From an uncultured Sphingomonadaceae bacterium (GTDB taxonomy: Bacteria > Pseudomonadota > Alphaproteobacteria > Sphingomonadales > Sphingomonadaceae): DNA of 64,000 nt. Shown here piece by piece: positions 24,301 through 33,373 of this stretch; the stretch's first letter is position 1, and every line of letters begins with the position of its first letter. A model generated the notes under the pieces. It saw only the letters and a list, made by a program, of their open reading frames with translations. It ran no database searches and was not told where the DNA came from. The stretch lies in NCBI GenBank assembly GCA_947496865.1, contig CANMEE010000002.1, positions 124,001-188,000 on the forward strand. Reading direction: 5' to 3'. A program made the translations under genes and the position numbers.

Positions 24301-25179
24301 TTATAGGCCCTCAACACTCTTGCTGACCATGATATTCACAGCCACACGGCGGTTCTGTGCCTTGCCTTCTCGGGTGCTATTGTCGGCGAGCGGATCCGCT
24401 TCGGCCATCCCGGTAGGGGTGAGCATGCGATAAGGTTTCCAGCCGCATTCTTGTTGCATATAATTGACAACGCGACTGGCTCGTTTTTCGCTGAGCCGCT
24501 GGTTAAACTCATAGTCTCCGGTTGAATCGGTGTAACCGACAACCAGCAGCAGGGCGTTGTCCATTGCCTCGGCTTGGGCTGCTGTGTTGCAAAGCTCGGC
24601 CTTGTCCTGCGCAGAAAGCACCGCCTTGCCGGTATCGAAGTTCACATTTGTCGTGCCTTTGATATTATATTGATCAATATCTCCCACGCGGCTGCGCAGC
24701 GCATCTGTCGCGGCCGTTTGCTCAGCAAAACCCTGGGTCGTACCGGTGCGGATCATGGTCGCAGTCTTGAGGTCGTTGTTACGCAATTTGATCTTACTCG
24801 CCACGAGACCATCGCCCCATTGTACAGTTTGGACCGTAACCGGCAGACCGTTAAGCAGCGAGTCCGCTCCAAGTTTGCTGCGGCCAATGCCTAGGAAACC
24901 TTTACTGGCTTTGATTTCGGTGGCTTCCGCAACAGTGATTGCTGTGTTGGTGCCATCGGCACCTGTAACTTGCATTCTTTCGGCTTTCCGTGCGGAAATA
25001 AAGCCTTCGATTTCAGGCCCCTCTTCCAAACCGGATAGATCAGCGGGTGGTAGACCGTTGACGGTAATATCGGCATTCGCCTCTTGCATATCCTGCTGTG
25101 CAGACACGCTGGTTGGTGCCAATATTGCAAGCGTAGCAAGCATTAATGTGATTTTCGGACTTATGGAAATGTCACTCAT
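24301..25179 (-). CDS. OmpA-family protein with N-terminal β-rich domain
   Basis: The 292-residue protein has a signal peptide cleaved near SVSAQ. An N-terminal region (about 30–150) contains GFISARKAERMQVTGADGTNTAI and GDGLVASKIKLR, resembling small OB-like domains. The C-terminal OmpA domain has TNVNFDTGKAVLS, GYTDSTGDYEFNQRLSEKRA and AQNRRVAVNI, the peptidoglycan-binding residues. It is probably periplasmic or outer-membrane-associated. It has its own ribosome-binding site (GGAGAA) and terminator, so it is a single-gene unit. Confidence 0.9.
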   Translation of the reverse strand: MSDISISPKITLMLATLAILAPTSVSAQQDMQEANADITVNGLPPADLSGLEEGPEIEGFISARKAERMQVTGADGTNTAITVAEATEIKASKGFLGIGRSKLGADSLLNGLPVTVQTVQWGDGLVASKIKLRNNDLKTATMIRTGTTQGFAEQTAATDALRSRVGDIDQYNIKGTTNVNFDTGKAVLSAQDKAELCNTAAQAEAMDNALLLVVGYTDSTGDYEFNQRLSEKRASRVVNYMQQECGWKPYRMLTPTGMAEADPLADNSTREGKAQNRRVAVNIMVSKSVEGL

Positions 25180-25701
25180 TATAATTCTCCTTCAAACAAT
25201 TACGTTTGCCCCCGCGTGATTATGGTGTTGCATTCCACCGGCCCTGTTATGGCCGATATATCTGTCAGGTTCCCTTCAACCCGCGCTACAATATGAGGCA
25301 GCACAGCCGCCGCACATAAACATACCGATCTCCTGAGTGGTCAGGCGATCCTTTCTGGTGCATGAACACAATCGCAGTTACTGCCCGTTCTACGGACAAT
25401 CCGAGCAGATCGTGCGGCGAGCCGTTGTAGACTAGGTTGCGCATACACGCGATTATGGGCTGGTGAATGATCGATGATGGTAAGAGACTCGGGATATAAC
25501 CAAAGACGCCTTAAACGTCTCTATCCTCGACGAAAATTGGTGGTTTTTGCGCGCCATGAATGCGGCAGATTTGCTTCTCTAAGCACGCTTTTCTGAGCTC
25601 GCAAAGCCAGTCTGCTGAATGGAACCCAACCATCCTCCCATGGCCTGCCGGGACAATGCCGATAGCAGCATCTTTAGCTGGTTTTGCAACCTTCTATAGC
25701 G
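25180..25701. other. 522-bp gap without recognised gene
   Basis: The stretch lies between the OmpA-like gene and the 3' end of the molybdopterin oxidoreductase, both on the minus strand. A short plus-strand frame (25560–25754) runs into the oxidoreductase gene and has no protein-like pattern. I see no tRNA, terminator or repeat from the hairpin family. It should contain the ompA promoter. Confidence 0.5.
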
Positions 25702-27840
25702 CTAAGCTGCACTTACTCGCACCGGAATTGCGCTTTGCACCGCTTGCCCTGTAATCGGATCAAGCCAGTTATCATCGACAATCAAGCGATTGGTTGAACC
25801 ACCTTTGGTCATCACATCATCCTTGCCAGCATCGCTATCGCCAAAGGCGTGGCTCATGGAGATGACACCGGGCCGCACTTTCTCGTCCGCTTTGGCCATG
25901 CCGAAGATCGAGGCTGTAGGTGACGTGATTTCAATGATCGCTCCGTCATCAATCCCTGCCTTTGCCATATCATCCGGGTTGATAAAGGCCGGATTGGTCG
26001 GCATTTTTTCAACCAATTTGGGGAAGGGGTGCCCGTTGCTGTTATAACGGTGCTTGGACCGGCGGGATATCAACCGGAAGTCAAAGCCGTCTTTCACGGG
26101 GTCATTAATGGCATAGTCAGTCAACTCGCTCGGCATCGCGCCGGCGTTGAGATTGAAGCGATTTTCGCTGTCCGGATCGGCCGGACCGACGACGGGGTGT
26201 AGCTCGTCATAAGTGATCGCCGCGCCCTTGCGCTCCAAGGCCAAAGCATCGGCCTTCGCTTTGCTTGGTTTGAGCAGCGAGCCTTCGGAAATCAAATCGA
26301 GCACGGTCGCCTTGTCCGGGCATTCCTCCATAGATACCGAGCCACCGGGATAGTTCATTTCAATGCCCATATGTTTGGCAAGCCACCAGAGCATTTCATA
26401 TTCGTCCATCGTATCACCAGGCGGTGGGACCATGGCTTCGGTATAATGGGCGTAAGCCTCTTCGGTGAAGGCATCGGATACGTTGTTTATGTCTTCGCGT
26501 TCCAGACACATGCTGGGTGCCAGGATCATATCGGCGCGCTTGGCGCTGGCGGACATCCAGGGGTCGACCTGAATGAACAGTTCGCATTCTTCGAGCGCAC
26601 GGCGGACCTTATGTTGGTCGGGGAAAGCAATTTCGGGGTTGCCGCCAATCGAGATCAGCGCTTTGATCTGGCCTTCTCCCGGGGTGAGAATTTCATCGGC
26701 CATCACGTTGCAGGGCATTTCTTTGCCCAAGTGACCCAGACCGCGGATGCGCGATTTGGGGAAGCCTTCACCGAACATTGGCACAGGCGGCGCGACTTGC
26801 GCTTTTTTCGGCGCGCCGCTGACGGGATTGAAAACCATTGGCGCGGAAACTTTTTCGCCTTCCTGATTGAAACGCGCGCATAATATGTTGAGCGATGCCA
26901 CCAGATATTCGGTGAGCGTGCCATTGCCCGCCATTTCCGGCCCCGTTCCAGTAACAACGCGGCCTTTATTGGCTCCTGCGAACATGCGCGCGGCCCGGAT
27001 CAGTTCGTCCTTATCCACACCGGCGCGTTTTGCGGCAACGTCAGGCGTCATGGATTTGACGGCTGCTTCCAGCTCTTCCACGCCATCAACATGCGCGGCG
27101 ACGAAATTCTGGTCGAACAGTTTTTCTTCAAAAATCACATTGAGCATACCGGCGAGCAGGGCAGGGTCTTCGCCCGGTTTGACGGGCAAATGAACGTCGG
27201 CCCGTTTGGCCATGTCGCTAACGCGCGGGTCGGCAACGATGAGCTTCAGGCCGCGTTTCTGTGCGTCCTGCAGGCCGCGTGAAGGCGAGGACGTCGGCAT
27301 GCCGCCGGAATAATGCGATACAATCGGGTTATTGCCAACAAACATCGCGACATCAGAATCGGTGAAGGCATTACCACCACCCATCCACATGCCATAGCGC
27401 GCGGTGGTGAAGACCTTGGCAGGCTGATCGACAGTGACGCTGGTATACCAGTTGCGCGAGCCGATGCCTTGGGCAAAGGCATAGGATGTTCCGAGCACGG
27501 CGCTGTTCTGAAATGCATTGGTACCGCAATAGACCGCAACGCTGTGGGGCCCATGTTCCTCGACCATTTTCTTCATTTGCGCGCCGGCCAGTGCTAACGC
27601 ATCAGCGGTCGCAATATCCTTGAACGTGCCATCAGCTTGGCGGAGTTTGCTGGTGATCATGCGATCGGGCAGGTTGTGCATATCGGTCAGTTGGCGGCCC
27701 TTGATGCAGGTATAGCCTTTGAACAGATGATCTTCCTTGTCACCGCGCACCGCTTTGATCTTATTGTCTTCGACATCCACCAGCATCGCGCAGCTGGCAT
27801 GACAGAATCGGCAAAAGCTTCGTTTGGTTTCGACAGCCAC
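25702..27840 (-). CDS. Molybdopterin-dependent oxidoreductase (DMSO reductase family)
   Basis: I start it at GTG 27840, preceded by AGGAGAG, giving 712 residues; a longer in-frame extension has no ribosome-binding site. The N-terminus carries a 4Fe-4S motif with C10, C13, C17 and C45 (CRFCHASC … YTCIKG). bis-MGD-binding segments follow: AVYCGTNAFQNS, FVGNNPIVSHYS, VTGTGPEMAGNG, ISIGGNPEIAFPD and a C-terminal ISRRSKHRYNSNG/ISMSHAFGD region. No Tat signal or partner subunit gene is adjacent, so it is probably cytoplasmic. The substrate is unknown. It is divergent from an SDR gene. Confidence 0.93.
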   Translation of the reverse strand: MAVETKRSFCRFCHASCAMLVDVEDNKIKAVRGDKEDHLFKGYTCIKGRQLTDMHNLPDRMITSKLRQADGTFKDIATADALALAGAQMKKMVEEHGPHSVAVYCGTNAFQNSAVLGTSYAFAQGIGSRNWYTSVTVDQPAKVFTTARYGMWMGGGNAFTDSDVAMFVGNNPIVSHYSGGMPTSSPSRGLQDAQKRGLKLIVADPRVSDMAKRADVHLPVKPGEDPALLAGMLNVIFEEKLFDQNFVAAHVDGVEELEAAVKSMTPDVAAKRAGVDKDELIRAARMFAGANKGRVVTGTGPEMAGNGTLTEYLVASLNILCARFNQEGEKVSAPMVFNPVSGAPKKAQVAPPVPMFGEGFPKSRIRGLGHLGKEMPCNVMADEILTPGEGQIKALISIGGNPEIAFPDQHKVRRALEECELFIQVDPWMSASAKRADMILAPSMCLEREDINNVSDAFTEEAYAHYTEAMVPPPGDTMDEYEMLWWLAKHMGIEMNYPGGSVSMEECPDKATVLDLISEGSLLKPSKAKADALALERKGAAITYDELHPVVGPADPDSENRFNLNAGAMPSELTDYAINDPVKDGFDFRLISRRSKHRYNSNGHPFPKLVEKMPTNPAFINPDDMAKAGIDDGAIIEITSPTASIFGMAKADEKVRPGVISMSHAFGDSDAGKDDVMTKGGSTNRLIVDDNWLDPITGQAVQSAIPVRVSAA

Positions 27841-28001
27841 AATTTCTCTCCTAATTGCGCTGACAGTATCAGCGATAGCCGACAGTGCGACTGACAAAAC
27901 TATGCAGAGCAATGATGTTTGCGCGGTATCTATTCTGTGCATTGCCATAGTCCATATCGAGAGAGCAGTAGAGCCGACAGATATAGAATCAGGAGAAGAA
28001 T

Positions 28002-28757
28002 ATGGGACGGGTTGAAGACAAAGTTATTATACTGACGGGCGGCGCAATGGGATTGGGCAAGGCTGCGGCTACCCGTTTAGCGGAAGAAGGCGCGCGCATC
28101 GTCATCACCGATCACAATGTGGCGGCGGGCGAGAAAACCGCAAAGGAGCTTGGCGACAATGTCGAATTTCTCGAACAGGACGTAACGGATCCTGATCGCT
28201 GGATCGAGGTAATCGCGCATATGGAAGCACAATATGGCCGGTTGGATGTTTTGATCAATAACGCCGCCGTTACGGTTTTCGGTTCTATCGCTGATGTCAG
28301 CTACGAAGATTTCAAGCGCTGTTACACTGTGGACGTTGATTCCATTTTCCTCGGCTGCAAATCGGCGATGGATTTAATGGGTCAGACCGGCGGTTCGATG
28401 ATCAATTTTTCGTCCGCCGCCGCGATCAACGCCAGCGCCGATCTCGTTGCCTATAATTCGGCAAAGGCGGCCATTCCGATGCTGACCAAATCCATAGCGC
28501 TTTATTGTGCGAGGGAGAAAAATGGCGTGCGGGTTAATGCGGTGTTGCCCGGAACCATCATGACACCCAATGTGCAAAGCGTGATCGATGGGACTCCTGA
28601 TCCGGCTGCGACCAAAGAGTCTTTTGCGCTCGCGCAGCCGGTTGGGCATATGGGCGAGCCCGACGATATTGCCCATTTGCTGGTCTATCTGGCTTCTGAC
28701 GAGAGTAAGTTTGCCACCGGTGCCGCTTTCGCAGTGGATGGCGGTTTGAGTATATAG
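28002..28757 (+). CDS. Short-chain dehydrogenase/reductase
   Basis: The 251-residue protein has the NAD(P) motif LTGGAMGLGKAAATRLAEEGA, LINNAAVTVFGS, the catalytic serine in NFSSAAAINASADLVAYNSAK with Y and K spaced YxxxK, and a C-terminal SKFATGAAFAVDGGLSI. This is the classical SDR type. An AGGAGAAG box precedes the ATG. The 161-bp gap to the divergent molybdopterin oxidoreductase suggests shared control and perhaps a shared catabolic pathway of an alcohol or ketone. Confidence 0.93.
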   Translation: MGRVEDKVIILTGGAMGLGKAAATRLAEEGARIVITDHNVAAGEKTAKELGDNVEFLEQDVTDPDRWIEVIAHMEAQYGRLDVLINNAAVTVFGSIADVSYEDFKRCYTVDVDSIFLGCKSAMDLMGQTGGSMINFSSAAAINASADLVAYNSAKAAIPMLTKSIALYCAREKNGVRVNAVLPGTIMTPNVQSVIDGTPDPAATKESFALAQPVGHMGEPDDIAHLLVYLASDESKFATGAAFAVDGGLSI

Positions 28758-28769
28758 GGCAGGGAAACG

Positions 28770-29429
28770 CTAAAACTCGACACCCAAAGCATCGGCGATA
28801 AAACCCATGAGCGGCGCGACTTTTTCAAATTGCGCTTCTACGGCATCTTCAAATTTGGCTGATGTTGCAAGCTTCTCGTCGGCATCTTGAAAGCTGAAAA
28901 AGCTCTTGCGGCGCAGGTCATTGATGAGCGGGTGATCGGCGTCGAACCCCTTGGGCGCACGCACCAATTGATCTCCGCGTAAGTCGATGTTTTCGACAGC
29001 CTCTTCCCAGCGCGCGGACTTGTCGACAATGCGTTGACGGATATTGCGCAAGGCCTCTCCCTGCGGCCCCCAAACGCCCCCACCGAAAAAGACTTCGCCG
29101 GGGCCAAGATGGACGTAAAACCCTGGTGCATGGGCGTCCTTGCCTGCTGCGTGGCGGAACTGGCATCCGACATGGGTTTTATAGGGGCTCTTGTCTTTGG
29201 AAAAACGCGTGTCACGATAGATGCGAAAGCGGCTGCCGCCATTGGGGCGTGGATCGACGGTTATATGAGGGCTGATGGCGGCAACGCGAGGCGCCATATT
29301 GACGATAAAATCGGTAACCGGATCAACAACTTCTGCCTCATAGCGCTTTTTCTGCGCCTTGAACCACTCGCGGTCGTTATTCTGTTCCAATTCCCGCAGA
29401 AAGTCGAAAAGCTCCGGGCCAATCATCAT
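28770..29429 (-). CDS. DUF2461 (TIGR02453) family protein
   Basis: The 219-residue protein contains FLRELEQNNDREWFKAQKKRYEAEV, FRIYRDTRFSKDKSPYKTHVGCQFRH and GFYVHLGPGEVFFGGGVWGPQ, the hallmarks of the DUF2461 family (established knowledge). No activity is known for this family. Length is typical. It is convergent with the SDR gene and 45 bp downstream of exbD on the same strand. Confidence 0.92.
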   Translation of the reverse strand: MMIGPELFDFLRELEQNNDREWFKAQKKRYEAEVVDPVTDFIVNMAPRVAAISPHITVDPRPNGGSRFRIYRDTRFSKDKSPYKTHVGCQFRHAAGKDAHAPGFYVHLGPGEVFFGGGVWGPQGEALRNIRQRIVDKSARWEEAVENIDLRGDQLVRAPKGFDADHPLINDLRRKSFFSFQDADEKLATSAKFEDAVEAQFEKVAPLMGFIADALGVEF

Positions 29430-29474
29430 AGTCTCCCCAATAGGATTCCAATCTGTCAGCCCGGAGCAGGGGAG

Positions 29475-29942
29475 TCAATTCGAGGTGCCATCCCAATTGG
29501 CAAATTGCTTGTTACCGACAAAGCCTATGGCCTGAACACCAGAGCGTTTCACGGTGGCGATGGTGTGATCGAATATCTCGTAACGGGCATTGCCATCGGT
29601 TTGCATGTGCAGTTGTGGCCGGTCAGGGTCTTTGGCCATCACAGCAAGTAGCGATTTTAGTTTTGGCTCGGCCACCGCTTCCCCGTTCCAAAGGGTTTGA
29701 CCGGCATTGTTGATGCGCAACATGTTGACCTTGGGCGGTTCGCCCGATCCGGGCCCGGCGGGCGGCAGCGTGACCTCAACTTTGTGCGTTGCGATCGGGA
29801 TGGAGAGCATCATCATGACCAACAAAACCAGAAGCACGTCAATGAGCGGCGTAATATTAAGCTGTGACATTGGCTGGCTATGCGACAAGCCGATACCATG
29901 TTGACGGAACATTGGCCTGAACGTTGGTCTATATGTTGGCAT
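29475..29942 (-). CDS. ExbD/TolR-family biopolymer transport protein
   Basis: The 155-residue protein has a short cytoplasmic N-terminus, one membrane span (LIDVLLVLLVMMMLSIPI) with the conserved aspartate in NITPLIDVLLVLL, and a periplasmic domain ending in HTIATVKRSGVQAIGFVG. In complex with ExbB it would use proton flow to energise TonB. No exbB or tonB lies nearby, so it is a solitary copy. AGGAGAC precedes the ATG. Two overlapping palindromes lie upstream. Confidence 0.9.
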   Translation of the reverse strand: MPTYRPTFRPMFRQHGIGLSHSQPMSQLNITPLIDVLLVLLVMMMLSIPIATHKVEVTLPPAGPGSGEPPKVNMLRINNAGQTLWNGEAVAEPKLKSLLAVMAKDPDRPQLHMQTDGNARYEIFDHTIATVKRSGVQAIGFVGNKQFANWDGTSN

Positions 29943-30211
29943 TTTTGTCTCCTGCTTTGTCGATATACTCCAGATAATTACGTGTAATGATATATCATTA
30001 TATACAATGAGGGAAAAATTGCAAGGCGCTGGTCTTTTTGCCAGCCGTCAGCATGCGCCATCGGTGTCCCAATATCAATAACGCTGCCCGTCCGATAAGC
30101 GATATCCGACCGCACGCGGTCGGGTAATATTAAGAAGAACTGGAAAGGCGCGGCGTAGCGAATGGCCAAGCAAGATGGATTTGGTGCGTATGGGATTGCA
30201 AGGAGAGAAAT
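29943..30211. other. Non-coding gap between exbD and the left island end
   Basis: The gap contains the exbD promoter region with palindromes at 29979–30000, and a perfect 8-bp inverted repeat CCGACCGC/GCGGTCGG at 30106–30123 with a 2-base loop and no T tract. I see no gene. It is ancestral DNA that should once have adjoined tRNA-Leu. Confidence 0.55.
29979..30000 (-). promoter_or_regulatory. Overlapping perfect palindromes upstream of exbD
   Basis: TAATGATATATCATTA (29985–30000) is a perfect 16-bp palindrome, and ATTAC-GT-GTAAT overlaps its left side. The pair lies about 40–60 bp upstream of the exbD start, a place for an operator. The binding protein is unknown; an iron- or stress-responsive repressor would fit an exbD gene but nothing in sequence identifies it. 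Confidence 0.5.
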
Positions 30212-30232
30212 TGGTGCCAGAAGAGGACTCGA
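30212..30232. repeat. Left attachment-site repeat of the island
   Basis: TGGTGCC followed by AGAAGAGGACTCGA reproduces the last 22 bases of tRNA-Leu as read on the plus strand, except that one of three C bases is missing. It is a direct repeat of 39957–39978. Confidence 0.85.
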
Positions 30233-30286
30233 CTTGCTGCCTTAAGCTACTTTAATATAGTGATATTATAAAGTCAGTTCTATGAG

Positions 30287-30310
30287 TGGCCCCCAATATG
30301 GCCCCCAAAG
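30287..30310. promoter_or_regulatory. Left-end integrase arm-type sites (two boxes)
   Basis: TGGCCCCCAA occurs at 30287–30296 and again at 30299–30308, 12 bp apart, both in the same orientation. The same pair with the same spacing is found at the right end. Short repeated boxes inside both ends of an integrating element are the usual form of tyrosine-integrase arm sites. Confidence 0.7.
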
Positions 30311-30314
30311 AGAT

Positions 30315-30740
30315 TTAATCAGTCAACGATAATATCAGCGATAGACTACCCAAGACAACAGAAAGCAGGCCTAACCACGCAGACATTCGGTAGCCGGGGT
30401 CTACATGCCGAAATGGTATTATTGGGTATTCCAAAATTTTAGGTGATCTAATTTTCAAGGGGATAGAATTGTAGATCTTTGCATTTCGACCCTGTAAATC
30501 AATCCATCCCGCCCAATCTAAAACAATATCGCGTTTTGGTAGATTCACTGAGTAACGGAGAATGCGAAAAATTCTGTTTTGACCGCTTTCGATAGCAACC
30601 CACTTACCGTGAGTCGCTCGTCGCTGTAGCTTTTCTGGAAGGTGATCATGACGTAAAACCGTCCAGCCAGCCGGTAGTTCAACTCTATCAGCGAATTTTG
30701 CAGGAGAGGTCCGTTTAAACGTGCCGTTTGCGATAATCAC
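30315..30740 (-). CDS. C-terminally membrane-anchored protein coupled to res, function unknown
   Basis: The 141-residue protein starts with an ATG overlapping the res stop (ATGA). Residues 1–115 form a soluble domain with PAGWTVLRHDHLPEKLQRR, KWVAIESGQNRIFRILRYS and DWAGWIDLQGR, and the end is one membrane helix (MSAWLGLLSVVLGSLSLIL). I do not recognise the family. The coupling to res argues that it belongs to the restriction–modification operon rather than being a bystander. A role at the membrane against incoming DNA is a guess. Confidence 0.7.
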   Translation of the reverse strand: MIIANGTFKRTSPAKFADRVELPAGWTVLRHDHLPEKLQRRATHGKWVAIESGQNRIFRILRYSVNLPKRDIVLDWAGWIDLQGRNAKIYNSIPLKIRSPKILEYPIIPFRHVDPGYRMSAWLGLLSVVLGSLSLILSLTD

Positions 30741-33370
30741 TCTGCGGCTCCATCTACTATTTTCGGAAGATCGCGGTCCATATCATCAAACAAAACAACC
30801 GCCGCTTTATAATGAATGTCTTTGCCGCCAAGGCCAAGTTCGCCAGCCTTACCAGCCGCCTTTTGGCCATAGGCATCTGTCAGCTTGTCTAGCAGCTTTC
30901 GCTTATAGGCGGTGTCCAGATTATCCAGATGATCGCCCTTGCTTTCCAGTGCCACAATCCGTTCGCCGCTATCATCGCGCAATGCCGCAAATACAAAGTC
31001 TGGATAGACATTGCCTTTCCGCCAGCCGCGCAAAGCATAACTGCCCCGTTCGGTGCCGTTGCGGTGCCACCACTTGACGACTGTCTCCGCATCCAAATAA
31101 ACTGCCACTCCTGTTTCGTCTGGGTTCAATTCGCCAGCATATACCGGCAGGAACAAACTTCGCTTCAGCGCCGCGCCAGTCTTGCCAGTCATTCTAGGAG
31201 AAGTTTCCGCCGCCGTGGTCCAGATATGATCGGGCGCAATCCAGTCGCCGCCATCGCCGCGAATACGAAACTCGACCTGGCCACTATCCAGCCGTTCACC
31301 AAACAGCTTGGCCGCTTCGCTTTCGCGCCATTTGCCAAGCGCCTTTCGCAATTGGTCAATTATGAAAGCCGATAGCCGCCCAATTTTGTCGGCATCAAAG
31401 CCGCGCTCGCCCAGCCGCGCCAATGCGCGCCCAACCAATTCACGCGCAACATAGGCATTCGGGACAATATCGATCAGCATTCGCACCGCGTGGGCAGGGT
31501 CAAACTCTGCCTCTCCGCCATTGGTGTTTTGTGTATCGGTTACAAAGTCGCCATCATCACCGGATCGCACCTTAATAATCTGACTTGCCGCTGCATGAGC
31601 ATTTTCTGGTAAGCTATCAGCAATGGCCTCCATATCGCAGGCTGGCCAATCAATCGCAGGGAATAGATCGCTCTCCGCGTCCAGTGGCCGCGCATCCTGC
31701 CCTGCTTCAATCCACAGCACTTGTGGCAATGCAATATCGGTTTGGCGAAACTTGTCGCGGCGCTTCACCTTGCGTTTGGTTACCAAGCCAGCCGCCGCAC
31801 CTGTCACGCTAACATCCTGAATCAGATCGCCTAGGCCATCTGCCTCTAGCCCCGCCTTGATCGCTGTCACCACAGCCGCAGTCTCAGCGCGATGCGTAAA
31901 GACGTAACTTTCATCCAGATCTGCAACATCGGTTCGCAAAGCATGAGGCTGGCGCAGGATACGTCCTACAAGTTGCGTCATGGCGCTTTCATTGCCGGAT
32001 GCGGCCAAGGAACATAGCACATAGGCAAACGGACAATCCCAGCCCTCTTGCAAAGCTGCTTTGGTGATAATCACGCGCACACGGCATATTGGCGAGAGTA
32101 AATCCTCATTCTCCGGCTTGTCCAGATCATTGACTTCGGACGTTTTTAGCGCAATTTCTGCTTCATCCAATCCAGCCGCTAGCAGCCACGCTTTTACATC
32201 ATCGGCATGAATAAAACCGGCGTCCCTTTGCTCCGCGCCAGTGCGTTCCGCTTGCACCAATAGAATTGGACGAATGTAGCTGCCACCTTCAGCGCGATAG
32301 GTTTTAGCACTGGAATCAAGCACGTTCAGCTTGTCCAGTGAAGCGCGAAGCGTGTCCTTCCAATCCGTGCCCGTCATCGGCTGGATATTGAGTGGCATTT
32401 TAATCATGCCCTCTTGCTCCAGCTCTCTACCTTTTATTTCCACCAACACATTGGCCGTCCGTGCTGGGATCGCTTCCAGTGTTTGAGTGGCTTTTTGCGC
32501 TTTCACATCTTTGGGAGTAGCGCTTAGCTCCAGAACGAATGTTGGATTAAAGCCGTAAAGCGTCTGGAAAGCCAAATTGGACGTTGCTTTTTGCCCTTCA
32601 TCCATCACCACAACTGGCTGGATAATGCGAAGAGCATTGCCGACGCTATCTTTTACCATCGGCCATTGGGGGCCACCATCGCCTAGGTCATATTGAGAGA
32701 GATTCGACACTGCCTCCAGCAAATCCTTGTGCGTCGCTTGCTCGCCTTCCGCTGGGGTGAAGCCATGCACATCGCCCCGGTCCTGAAACAGCTTCAAGCT
32801 GTCTTGGTTTTGCCGGTTAGACGATTGCAGCATAAGCACCATCACGCAAAGATTGGCGTCCACATCGGCACGGTGAAGCGGATCGCCCTTTTCCAATATC
32901 TTGACCTTGCCAGCCGCCGCCCGGTCCAGCGTCTGGCGGTAAGGATGCTGGCGGTCCCGCAAGGTTCGCACTGTCTGGCTGTAGATCGCCTCATTCGGCA
33001 CAATCCACAGCACAAAACCGGTGTTCTTTTGCAAGTAACTTCCGAATATTCGCGATAGGCCAGCACAAGCCAGATAGGTCTTGCCGCCACCGGTGGGCAC
33101 TTTTAGCGTGGCATTAGGCACTGGCTGGCCGTGGCCGCTTTGACGCGGGGAATATGGCACTTCAATGCGGCCGGCTGGTAGCTTACCATCGGCCTTCAAG
33201 GTTTCCCATGCTTTCGCCGGAAAATCGGGTAACTCAAGGCCCAGATCTGGATTGTCGGCAATCACAGCCGCAACCTTATCCGCCTTCACCTTTTCAGGCT
33301 CCAAAGCCCTCAAATAGGCATCCAGCGCATCTAAGGCGCGGGTTTGATAGTCTAATTCGCGAAACGCCAT
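30737..33370 (-). CDS. Type III restriction enzyme, Res subunit
   Basis: The 877-residue protein is an SF2 helicase–nuclease. Walker A is VPTGGGKT at 91–98, motif II DEGQ at 257–260 in place of DEAH, motif III SATPK at 283–287, motif V TKAALQEGWDCPFA near 437–450, and motif VI QLVGRILRQP at 466–475. Near the C-terminus YPDF (D791) and ALESK (E809, K811) form the PD-(D/E)xK endonuclease. Length fits Res proteins. It starts 3 bp after the mod stop and its own stop overlaps the next gene. It should translocate and cut DNA when Mod finds unmethylated sites. Confidence 0.93.
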   Translation of the reverse strand: MAFRELDYQTRALDALDAYLRALEPEKVKADKVAAVIADNPDLGLELPDFPAKAWETLKADGKLPAGRIEVPYSPRQSGHGQPVPNATLKVPTGGGKTYLACAGLSRIFGSYLQKNTGFVLWIVPNEAIYSQTVRTLRDRQHPYRQTLDRAAAGKVKILEKGDPLHRADVDANLCVMVLMLQSSNRQNQDSLKLFQDRGDVHGFTPAEGEQATHKDLLEAVSNLSQYDLGDGGPQWPMVKDSVGNALRIIQPVVVMDEGQKATSNLAFQTLYGFNPTFVLELSATPKDVKAQKATQTLEAIPARTANVLVEIKGRELEQEGMIKMPLNIQPMTGTDWKDTLRASLDKLNVLDSSAKTYRAEGGSYIRPILLVQAERTGAEQRDAGFIHADDVKAWLLAAGLDEAEIALKTSEVNDLDKPENEDLLSPICRVRVIITKAALQEGWDCPFAYVLCSLAASGNESAMTQLVGRILRQPHALRTDVADLDESYVFTHRAETAAVVTAIKAGLEADGLGDLIQDVSVTGAAAGLVTKRKVKRRDKFRQTDIALPQVLWIEAGQDARPLDAESDLFPAIDWPACDMEAIADSLPENAHAAASQIIKVRSGDDGDFVTDTQNTNGGEAEFDPAHAVRMLIDIVPNAYVARELVGRALARLGERGFDADKIGRLSAFIIDQLRKALGKWRESEAAKLFGERLDSGQVEFRIRGDGGDWIAPDHIWTTAAETSPRMTGKTGAALKRSLFLPVYAGELNPDETGVAVYLDAETVVKWWHRNGTERGSYALRGWRKGNVYPDFVFAALRDDSGERIVALESKGDHLDNLDTAYKRKLLDKLTDAYGQKAAGKAGELGLGGKDIHYKAAVVLFDDMDRDLPKIVDGAAE

Positions 33371-33373
33371 CTA

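Noticed and set aside
25560-25754. Small plus-strand gene
   Set aside because: It runs into the 3' end of the oxidoreductase gene, has no ribosome-binding site and no protein-like pattern.
30106-30123. Terminator between exbD and the island
   Set aside because: The stem CCGACCGC/GCGGTCGG is perfect but there is no T tract on either side and the loop is only two bases; it is noted only as a hairpin.
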